The notes below the pieces were generated by a model that was not told the origin of the DNA, did no database searches, and saw only the letters and a program-made list of their open reading frames with translations. The translations under genes and the position numbers were made by a program. 34,835 nt of DNA from an uncultured Prevotella sp. (lineage in GTDB: Bacteria; Bacteroidota; Bacteroidia; Bacteroidales; Bacteroidaceae): contig CAMNPN010000013.1 of assembly GCA_946548085.1 (NCBI GenBank), positions 1 through 34,835 on the forward strand, given 5' to 3'. Each line of letters starts with the position of its first letter. Position 1 is the stretch's first letter. This document shows, piece by piece, positions 21,722 through 29,020 of the stretch.

Positions 21722-24118
21722 TTATCTTAGCACTTTCTTCCCTCCAACGATGTAGATACCACGAGGCAGATCCTCCAGCGATGTGCTGCCTTGACGGATG
21801 AGGCGGCCGTTAAGGTCGTAGACATTGCCAGAGTGGAGGCCTGGATCAGTCATGATGGTGTCGATGCCGTCAGGAGTACCTATTAGCGCAGTAATGGCTA
21901 ACTGGGAGCAGGCAGGCATCTCGATGGAGAGCTGTCTGCCAGAAACCTCACGGGTTGTGGTAGTGCCGTCCTTTTGTGTCTCGGCGATGCGCCAGCCTGC
22001 GATAGACAGGTCTTCGGCGTCGCTGTCGAGATTGATAGCACGTCCGGCAAAGAACTTGCCGTCGAAGCTGTTCTTTGAGAGCGTGACACCATTGAAGCTG
22101 AGACCGCCAGGACCGTCATCCTCATTCTCAATGTCGACGGTCAGGGAGATGGGCGTGCCGAGGTTGAACTGCGTGCCGATATGCTTATACATCTCTGCCG
22201 TACGCCTGGAGAGCCAGTTGCGGGCATCGCGCAGGTCGTTGTCGTAGACAGGCCACCAGGGATTGCCATATACGGCATCGTGGTGGTAGTCCCATTCATC
22301 TCTTATCATCTCATACATGGGGTCCCAGATGGCTCGCACGCCTTTCTCGTTCAGGAAGTCGCCCATGTAGATGCACGTCCTGTCGATCATCTCGCGCTGG
22401 AAGTCGGCATCCTCCATGATGTTTCGGAAGAGGCGTGTCGACGCTTCCGTGATGGAGAAGCTGATGTCGTTATACTCGCGGTTGGTGGGGTTGTACATCT
22501 GTTTCAGGATGTTGTGCGTAGGCTGGTGGCCGTAGAGGCCCAGGGCGTAGTCCACGTCCTTGGCAATCCAGCGCCAGCGGCCGTTCTCTGTCCTTGGCCG
22601 CCACATCACATTGTTGTTGCCGGGGAAGTCGAGGTTGCAGAAGTAGAGGTTCATCGCCATGATGTTGATGTACTCCTCCCAGTCGATCCACTTGGCATAT
22701 TCCTCAAGGGTGTGCCCCTTTTCCTGGTAGAATCGGGTGAAGGCATCGTAAGAGTCCTTCGTGCCCTCTTTCAGTTCGCCGTTCTCAATGAGGTCGATGT
22801 CTTCGAGCCCGTAGTTGGTGGCGATGTTGTTCTCGTTGCCACGCTCACGGATGTTGAGGATGCAGTGATAGACACCGTTGATGTAGATGACAGCGGGGCG
22901 CCAGGCCTGCCAGTCGATGTCGGTATGTTCGGCCAGGGCGCGCTGACAGATGGCATCACGCATGTAAAGACCGTCGCGATCGTTGCCGCCGTTGCGGAGT
23001 ACCAGCGACTTGAAGTCGGTCACCCCTGGACGCTGGTCTGGGAAGAACTCGTAGTCGAATGTCTTCTGTCCGAATCGCTTGTGGGCATAGATGGCCATCG
23101 ACTTCCGAGAGGCGTCTCTCGACCATCCTCCAGTGATGCGTGTCTCGCAGAGCTGGTTCAGTAGGGCGGGCGACTCCTTGGCTTCGAAGAACTCAATGTT
23201 CATGGGGCGCCGCCAGTTCTTGGGATAGTCGTGGTTGTAATTATTAGCGAAGATGCCGATCTTCTGGTCGTTGAGGTATTTGTCGTCGATGGTGATGCTG
23301 ATGATGGGCAGCGTCATCTCGTGGTCGTGGAAGATGTACGACTCTACGGAGCTCCTTGGAGAGAGCCAGCCCTTGCAGAAGAGTTTAGCCCGTACGTTCA
23401 TCGACCTTTTGACGGCGAAGCCGGAAGCAGGGCATCTGGCACTGTTGATGGTGGGCTCGGTACCGTTGACGGTGTAGTGTATCTCTGTGCCTTCAGGTGC
23501 TCCCTCAGGAAGTGAGAGCTTCAGACGGAGGCTCTGGGTGCCATTCACCACATGGCCTTTCTCACTGAATACGGGTTCGCCGAGAAGGTGCTTCTCGTCG
23601 CAGACTTCTCCACAGTTGGCGGCTCCTGGTGTCGGCGTCAGCTGATAACCCCACTCGCTGCCGCCGTCTGTCTTTCTGCCATAGGCGATATTGGGAGCAG
23701 GCATCTTGGGCAACGCGGCAGGCAGTTCGTCAACTTTATTCTTATCCTTGAAAAGAAAGAGCTGGCAACCTTTACCCGTATCAAGGCGATAGTCGGTATG
23801 GAGCCCAGTCGCTTCCTTGTCGCAGTAGACGATGATGAAGCCTTTGGCCTCGACAGTCTTGTCGGGTAACTGCCATGCTTCGTCGACGTTGGCACCTATC
23901 TGATAGTCTTTTAGATTGACGGCCTCGTCGCTGTTGTTGTAGAGCTCTACCCACGAGTCTGGGAACTCATTCAGGTCGTCCATGATACAGTCGATGTTCG
24001 ACTGCATCAGCTCGTTGATGATCAGTTGCTGTGACGTCTGGGCGTCTGCATACGTTGATGAAAGACATGTCGTCAGCACGACAGAGATGCATAGAAAACT
24101 CTTCCTAATATATTCCAC
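21722..24118 (-). CDS. Secreted CotH-kinase-family protein with lamin-tail domain and type IX-style C-terminal tail
   Basis: A 798-aa exported protein from a GTG start at 24118. The frame is open 50 codons further, but that part crosses the promoter at 24147-24154 and the divergent gene. The GTG gives a clean signal peptide (VEYIRKSFLCISVV...YADAQ, 1-26). Domains: lamin-tail-like beta domain about 31-168 (IINELMQSNID, WVELYNNSDEAV), a chitobiase C-terminal-like domain about 180-262 (IHYTVNGTEPT), and a CotH-like region from about 268 with LNIRERGNE and a late KDVDYALGL that may supply the catalytic acidic residues. The end, NVYDLNGRLIRQG followed by LPRGIYIV, is like type IX secretion sorting tails. 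CotH proteins are protein or small-molecule kinases; the substrate here is unknown. Confidence 0.87.
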   Translation of the reverse strand: MEYIRKSFLCISVVLTTCLSSTYADAQTSQQLIINELMQSNIDCIMDDLNEFPDSWVELYNNSDEAVNLKDYQIGANVDEAWQLPDKTVEAKGFIIVYCDKEATGLHTDYRLDTGKGCQLFLFKDKNKVDELPAALPKMPAPNIAYGRKTDGGSEWGYQLTPTPGAANCGEVCDEKHLLGEPVFSEKGHVVNGTQSLRLKLSLPEGAPEGTEIHYTVNGTEPTINSARCPASGFAVKRSMNVRAKLFCKGWLSPRSSVESYIFHDHEMTLPIISITIDDKYLNDQKIGIFANNYNHDYPKNWRRPMNIEFFEAKESPALLNQLCETRITGGWSRDASRKSMAIYAHKRFGQKTFDYEFFPDQRPGVTDFKSLVLRNGGNDRDGLYMRDAICQRALAEHTDIDWQAWRPAVIYINGVYHCILNIRERGNENNIATNYGLEDIDLIENGELKEGTKDSYDAFTRFYQEKGHTLEEYAKWIDWEEYINIMAMNLYFCNLDFPGNNNVMWRPRTENGRWRWIAKDVDYALGLYGHQPTHNILKQMYNPTNREYNDISFSITEASTRLFRNIMEDADFQREMIDRTCIYMGDFLNEKGVRAIWDPMYEMIRDEWDYHHDAVYGNPWWPVYDNDLRDARNWLSRRTAEMYKHIGTQFNLGTPISLTVDIENEDDGPGGLSFNGVTLSKNSFDGKFFAGRAINLDSDAEDLSIAGWRIAETQKDGTTTTREVSGRQLSIEMPACSQLAITALIGTPDGIDTIMTDPGLHSGNVYDLNGRLIRQGSTSLEDLPRGIYIVGGKKVLR

Positions 24119-24146
24119 TTTTGTTGCAGGTTTATAATTTCTGATG

Positions 24147-24154
24147 CAAAGGTA
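24147..24154 (-). promoter_or_regulatory. -7 box of the CotH-family gene
   Basis: TACCTTTG on the minus strand. Transcription would begin near 24141, about 23 nt before the GTG start at 24118. This is the main reason for rejecting the longer upstream start. The -33 box is unclear: TTTG lies 24 bp away (24182-24179). Confidence 0.65.
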
Positions 24155-24174
24155 AAAAATAAACCGCATAAAAG

Positions 24175-24205
24175 ATTGCAAAATTGGAATTATTTTGTAC
24201 CTTTG
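24175..24205 (+). promoter_or_regulatory. Promoter of the S9 peptidase gene
   Basis: ATTG (24175-24178), a 19-bp gap and TACCTTTG (24198-24205). The predicted transcript starts near 24211, about 12 nt before the first ATG (24223) and 24 nt before the second (24235). Confidence 0.72.
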
Positions 24206-24222
24206 CAACTCGAATGTAACAA

Positions 24223-26682
24223 ATGATAAAGTATATGAAACATCAGCTATTAGCACTATTGGCAACAATCGTTCTGCCGAGTCCGCTTTCTGCTCAGGTG
24301 AAGACCGAGATTCGTACGTTCAACCTTGCCGGACCTTATGAAGTGTCGGCACCATTGGCACTCGACACCGTGGACGCTCAAGGGCGGAAGTTCGACGAGG
24401 CTTCGTTCATGGGAGCACTCTCTCTTAACGCACCAGCAACAGCCAAGTTCGACGGACAAGTAATCCCCTCGCTCGCTGACAGCAAGAGTGTGGGACTGCT
24501 CACCTTTTATATTAATAACAGAGATTACCTGAAAGGAAAGATCACCGTGAAGGGACCTAAGACCTGCAAACTCTTCGTTGATGGTAAGGAGGCAGGCGAG
24601 GAGCTGAAACTGGCTCCGGAACATCACACCTTCGCCATCAAGTATCTGGCTTTGCCGAAAGACACGGACTCTATCAAAGTAACAATCGAGGCCGACAAGA
24701 CGGTGGCCTATACACTCGACAAGGCTCATCCCTATATGGCTCACGATCTGTTCGACGGCAAGCGTGTGCGTAGTGTCAGGCTCTCTGCCGACGGTGCCTA
24801 CGTCGTGGTGTGCTATCAGACTACAGAGCGAGGTGGCAAGGACCTGTGGACGTATGAACTGTGTGATGCCAAGACGGGGCGTCTGCTCTCTACGCTGCCC
24901 GGCAATGTGGAGTGGATGCCCAGGAGCATCGCCTGGACGACATCGGAGAAAGTGGGTGACAACCGTTCGTTCTACCGTGTAGATCCTCTCTCTGGCCAGC
25001 GTACGCTGTTGGCTTCCTCTCTGCCGGAGGGAAGCATCGCCGTCAGTCCTACGGAAGACTATCTCATCATCACCGCCGAGGAAGAAGGTACGAAGGAGGA
25101 TGCAGATGTGTTTGAGGTGCTGGAGATGGACGATCGTCAGCCGGGCTGGCGCAAGCGCAGTTATCTCATGAAATACGACCTGACGACTGGCATCTGCCAG
25201 CGTCTGACGTTCAGTCCCCGGAACACGTACCTGATGGATATCACTGCTGACGGAAAGACGCTGCTCATTGGCTCTGCCTACAGCCGCCTTGCCAAGCGTC
25301 CGACGGAGGTGATGGACCTGATGCTGGTCGATGCCCGGACCTTACGCGCCGACACCATCTTTGCAAGTGAGGGCTTTATCAGCGGAGGCTGCTTCTCGCC
25401 GGATAACACCAAGATCCTGGTTACCGGCACACCGGAGGCCTTCAACCGCATTGGCTGTCAGTTGCCTGCAAATGTCACGCCCAGCATGACGGAGAACGAA
25501 CTCTTCCTCTATGATATCGCCACAAAGCAGGTGACACCGCTGACCAAGGACTTCGATCCTTCTGTCAGCAATCTGCTTACCTGGTCGAAGGCCGACGGAC
25601 AAATCTATTTCACTGCCGAAGACCGTGACTACGTGCACCTGTTCACACTTAATCCCAAGACAGGGGCCATCCGTAAGATGGCGGCCCTCGGCGACGATAT
25701 CTATCGCGCAGACGTTGCTGAGCACGCTTCCGTGCTCGCATACCTTTCTTATAATACAATGGAACCAGCATCGGCTTATGTGCTGAGGAACGAGAAGGGG
25801 AAAGCCAAGAATCTTCAACTCTTCGATGGCCGTACGGCCCTTGGCGACGCTGAGGTTGGCACCTGCGAGGACTGGAACTTCACGAATTCACGTGGTGACA
25901 CCGTCTATGGCCGTCTCTATCTGCCTAAGGACTTCGATGCTACGAAGCAGTATCCTATGATTGTCTACTATTACGGCGGCTGCTCACCCGTGAGCCGTTA
26001 CTTCGAGTCGCCTTATGCCCCGCAGTATTGGAACTCTCTGGGTTATGTGGCTTATATCCTTCAGCCCAGTGGCGCTACCGGTTTCGGACAGGAATGGGCC
26101 TCGCGGCATGTGAATACGGCAGGAAGAGGACCGGCAGAGGACATCATTGAGGGAACGAAGAAAATCTGTGAGACGCATCCTTTCATCAATCCCAAGAAGA
26201 TCGGCTGCATGGGTGCCTCCTATGGCGGGTTCATGACTCAGTATCTGCAGACCCAGACGGACATCTTCGCCGCAGCCGTCTCCCATGCAGGTATCGCCAA
26301 CCACACCAGTTACTGGGGAGAAGGCTATTGGGGATACAACTACAGCGAGGTGTCGATGGCCAACAGTTATCCCTGGAGTCACCGCCAGTTGTTTGTTGAC
26401 CAGAGTCCGCTCTTCAATGCCGACAAGATCCATACCCCCTTGTTGCTGCTGCACGGCAATGCTGATACGAACGTGCCGTTGATAGAGAGCCTTCAGATGT
26501 TCACGGCTCTGAAACTCTTAGGCCGTGAGGTGGCTCTGGTCGAGGTGGAGGGTGAGAATCACCACATCCTTGAATATGGCAAGAAGGAGAAGTGGCTCGC
26601 CACCCAGATGGCCTGGTTCCAGCGCTGGCTGAAAGACGACCCGTCGTGGTGGGAGGCTCTCTATCCCAAGAAGAACCTTTAG
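24223..26682 (+). CDS. S9 family prolyl oligopeptidase (DPP IV-like), exported
   Basis: An 819-aa serine peptidase with a signal peptide (to about residue 25, LPSPLSAQ), so periplasmic or outer-membrane. A beta-propeller middle part (about 190-530) precedes the alpha/beta-hydrolase domain. GASYGG holds the nucleophile Ser666, NADTNVP the Asp748 and GENHHI the likely His780. YYYGGCSPVSRYF precedes the nucleophile as in this family. Such enzymes trim peptides, often after proline or alanine, in peptide-using Bacteroidales. ATG 24223 or the in-frame ATG at 24235 (MKHQLLALL) are both possible; the second gives a more typical signal peptide. It has its own promoter. Its stop codon overlaps the stop of the convergent B3/B4 gene. 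Confidence 0.93.
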   Translation: MIKYMKHQLLALLATIVLPSPLSAQVKTEIRTFNLAGPYEVSAPLALDTVDAQGRKFDEASFMGALSLNAPATAKFDGQVIPSLADSKSVGLLTFYINNRDYLKGKITVKGPKTCKLFVDGKEAGEELKLAPEHHTFAIKYLALPKDTDSIKVTIEADKTVAYTLDKAHPYMAHDLFDGKRVRSVRLSADGAYVVVCYQTTERGGKDLWTYELCDAKTGRLLSTLPGNVEWMPRSIAWTTSEKVGDNRSFYRVDPLSGQRTLLASSLPEGSIAVSPTEDYLIITAEEEGTKEDADVFEVLEMDDRQPGWRKRSYLMKYDLTTGICQRLTFSPRNTYLMDITADGKTLLIGSAYSRLAKRPTEVMDLMLVDARTLRADTIFASEGFISGGCFSPDNTKILVTGTPEAFNRIGCQLPANVTPSMTENELFLYDIATKQVTPLTKDFDPSVSNLLTWSKADGQIYFTAEDRDYVHLFTLNPKTGAIRKMAALGDDIYRADVAEHASVLAYLSYNTMEPASAYVLRNEKGKAKNLQLFDGRTALGDAEVGTCEDWNFTNSRGDTVYGRLYLPKDFDATKQYPMIVYYYGGCSPVSRYFESPYAPQYWNSLGYVAYILQPSGATGFGQEWASRHVNTAGRGPAEDIIEGTKKICETHPFINPKKIGCMGASYGGFMTQYLQTQTDIFAAAVSHAGIANHTSYWGEGYWGYNYSEVSMANSYPWSHRQLFVDQSPLFNADKIHTPLLLLHGNADTNVPLIESLQMFTALKLLGREVALVEVEGENHHILEYGKKEKWLATQMAWFQRWLKDDPSWWEALYPKKNL

Positions 26683-27353
26683 GAAGGGAAATGATACAGA
26701 GTGACGGTACCGCCGTCACTCTTTGCGTATTTACGCAGCAGATCCTGAATGAAGCGGGCATTGGCGGCGACGCGATCCTCGTCGCCGTCGTAGCCGTTGA
26801 TGAGCACCACGAGGTGTGTGGTCTCGAGAGTCATCTTCGTACGCTCGTGGTCGCTGGTAGGTGTGCCGACACCACCGAGGGCATCGCGATAGACAGGCAG
26901 TCCGGCGATGTTGAGCATGCCGCGGCCGATACCCTCATAAGGCTCTCCCTCACGCCCCACCCCTAAGGTGAGCGTGTCACCCACGAACTTGTCGGCATCG
27001 AAGCCGCCGATGCTGTAGCCAAAGGCGATGGAGGCGAGGTTGACAAGGTCTACGAGGGTGTCGATCTGATACAGTTCCTTGCCTTGCAGCATCCGTCGGA
27101 TGAGCTGTTCGCTGGCAGGTCGATAGCGTGAAGGGTCTTTGCCGCAGGCTTTATATACCCGGCGCGTGGCTGCTATGCCAGGTAAGTCCTTCAGACTCTC
27201 GGTGGTCAGTTCCTGCCGGAACCGTTCCTCAAGCATGTGAATCTCTTCCCAGAGTGCCTCCGAGTATGGGGTGTTGACCACTTGTGCCTCTACGGCTGCA
27301 CCTACGAAAGTGGGGCATACGCTTGCTATTTCCTGTGAGACGATGATGTTCAT
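26679..27353 (-). CDS. Stand-alone B3/B4-domain protein (PheT editing-domain-like)
   Basis: A 224-aa soluble protein. LPGIAATRRVYKACGKDPSRYRPASEQLIRR is the familiar central part of the B3/B4 tRNA-binding/editing domain of PheRS beta, seen here as a free-standing protein. LVDLVNLASIAFGYSIGGFD follows, as in other free-standing members. Such proteins are presumed to edit or bind aminoacylated molecules, but most are uncharacterised. It is the last gene of the long minus-strand operon, 3 nt after the SusD-like stop, an unusual partner for a glycan-uptake pair. Its TAA (26679-26681) overlaps the TAG of the convergent peptidase gene, and no terminator lies between them. Confidence 0.85.
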   Translation of the reverse strand: MNIIVSQEIASVCPTFVGAAVEAQVVNTPYSEALWEEIHMLEERFRQELTTESLKDLPGIAATRRVYKACGKDPSRYRPASEQLIRRMLQGKELYQIDTLVDLVNLASIAFGYSIGGFDADKFVGDTLTLGVGREGEPYEGIGRGMLNIAGLPVYRDALGGVGTPTSDHERTKMTLETTHLVVLINGYDGDEDRVAANARFIQDLLRKYAKSDGGTVTLYHFPS

Positions 27354-27356
27354 ATA

Positions 27357-28997
27357 TCAATAACCTTTATTCTGTATCAAGTAGTTGTTTAATGCCAGGA
27401 CGTCGGCAGGTATGGGGAAGACGGTGGTATGGCCGTCGCTTTCGTCAACCTTGTCGTCGAACATGTCGCCCTCGAAGAGACTCTCGTAGCGTCCGAAGCG
27501 AATCATATCCTGTCGGCGCCAACCTTCCCAGCAGAGTTCGAGCAAGCGTTCGTCGTAGATGTTATCCAGCGTTAGCGGGCGTGCTTCCATAAAAGACCTC
27601 TTGCGGACGACGTCGAAGTCGGCTTGGCCCTTTTCCGGCTCTCCGTTGCGCAGATAGGCCTCGGCACGCATCAGGAGCACGTCGGCATAGCGGAAGAGTA
27701 CGATGTCGTTGTCCATCAACTTGCCGTCCTTTGTCGCATTCTTGTCTATTTCGTATTTCTTCATGCGTGCTCCCGCTGTCTCTATGTATGGACTATAACC
27801 CAGGTCTAACTTCACCTCCCAGGGGTAGTAGACCAGAGGATTGCCATTACGGTCGGGTATACTATGATTGTCGAAGTCCACGACGTCATCTGACCAGTAG
27901 TTCATGAAGAAACGTCCGTCCATGTCTTCAGTGTCGTAGCCAAAGACCTTGAGTGTGTTGATGGTGGCGCAGGAACCGTTCTCGCCCGTAAAGCCGTAAG
28001 CGGCAGCATGACGGTAGTGATAGGACCGGAAGAGATTCTGCTGCTGGGTCTTATAGAGATCCTTGTCCATGGGGATCACCCAGATGTTCTCCGTGGAACC
28101 CTCGTTGTAGACACTGAAGTTGTCGGCATAGTCTGTCATGAGTTGGTAACCTTCATCTTGGATTTCGGTACAGAAATGGGCGGCCGCCTCCCAGGCATTG
28201 TATTGGTCTTCGCCTATCTGGAAGATGATTTCAGAACCGTCGGGGCGAACGCCGTCTGTCCAGTCATCGTCGGCATAGACTTCTGCATTGAGTGTCAGTT
28301 TGGCCAATACGAAATTGGCCACCGCCATGGTAACGCGTCCGTAGTTGTCGCCGCGGTTGGCACTGCTGCCGAAAGGCAGGTCGTTGCGTACGGTCATCAG
28401 TTCGTTGTAGATGTAAGTGAACAGCTCGCTACGTTGTGACTGCTGTACCTGACTGATAATGATGTCGGAAGAATGGATGATGGGCACGCGTCCGAAGAGG
28501 TCCATCAGGTACCAGTAGTAGATGGCCCGGAGGGCTCTGACCTCTGCCTTGTATTCTGTTAGCTGGACGTCTGTCAGCAAGTCCTTATGGGCGTCTAACT
28601 GCTCAATGGAATGATTACAGAGGGCGATGACCTTGTAAAGGTAGTCCCATGCATTCTTTGACAGCTCGAGTCCGGCATCCCAGGAGTGGCGGTACATGTT
28701 CTGCCAGAGTTCTCCGTCGTACCAGTCGCTGCCACGGGTAGGCAGCATCGCCTCGTCGGAGCCGAAGGTCTGCAGGTCGTACACACCGCGGCAGGTGCCT
28801 TGCAGCCCCTGTCCGTCTTCCGACCCTCCTATATAGTTGTATAAGGTGGCGACCGTGTTCATGTAGAGGTCTTTTGCAGAGGTGTAGATTTCATCCTCGG
28901 CAATCTGGTCTCGCGGATCTTCGTCGAGGGAGCATGAGGATAGTAGTGGGGGGATGATCAGGAACGGTAAGAAATAGATAAAGATCTTGTTAGTCAT
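27357..28997 (-). CDS. SusD/RagB-like outer-membrane lipoprotein
   Basis: A 546-aa surface lipoprotein that caps a SusC-type porin and binds the nutrient. The lipobox LLSSC places the lipid cysteine at residue 22. Helical TPR-like segments follow (EVRALRAIYYWYLMDLFGRVPII is a family hallmark), and the end is normal: DERLLELCWEGWRRQDMIRFGRYESLF, then VFPIPADVLALNNYLIQNKGY. It begins 23 nt after the SusC-like stop, the usual order. No glycoside hydrolase or sigma/anti-sigma regulator is near, so the substrate cannot be read from context; the nearby epimerase hints at a sugar and the B3/B4 gene does not help. Confidence 0.95.
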   Translation of the reverse strand: MTNKIFIYFLPFLIIPPLLSSCSLDEDPRDQIAEDEIYTSAKDLYMNTVATLYNYIGGSEDGQGLQGTCRGVYDLQTFGSDEAMLPTRGSDWYDGELWQNMYRHSWDAGLELSKNAWDYLYKVIALCNHSIEQLDAHKDLLTDVQLTEYKAEVRALRAIYYWYLMDLFGRVPIIHSSDIIISQVQQSQRSELFTYIYNELMTVRNDLPFGSSANRGDNYGRVTMAVANFVLAKLTLNAEVYADDDWTDGVRPDGSEIIFQIGEDQYNAWEAAAHFCTEIQDEGYQLMTDYADNFSVYNEGSTENIWVIPMDKDLYKTQQQNLFRSYHYRHAAAYGFTGENGSCATINTLKVFGYDTEDMDGRFFMNYWSDDVVDFDNHSIPDRNGNPLVYYPWEVKLDLGYSPYIETAGARMKKYEIDKNATKDGKLMDNDIVLFRYADVLLMRAEAYLRNGEPEKGQADFDVVRKRSFMEARPLTLDNIYDERLLELCWEGWRRQDMIRFGRYESLFEGDMFDDKVDESDGHTTVFPIPADVLALNNYLIQNKGY

Positions 28998-29020
28998 GAT
29001 TCTTGTCTTTTGATTCTTAA

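Noticed and set aside
24119..24268. Upstream extension of the CotH-family gene to an ATG at 24268
   Set aside because: It would cross the gene's own -7 box and overlap the divergent peptidase start. The GTG at 24118 gives a clean signal peptide.
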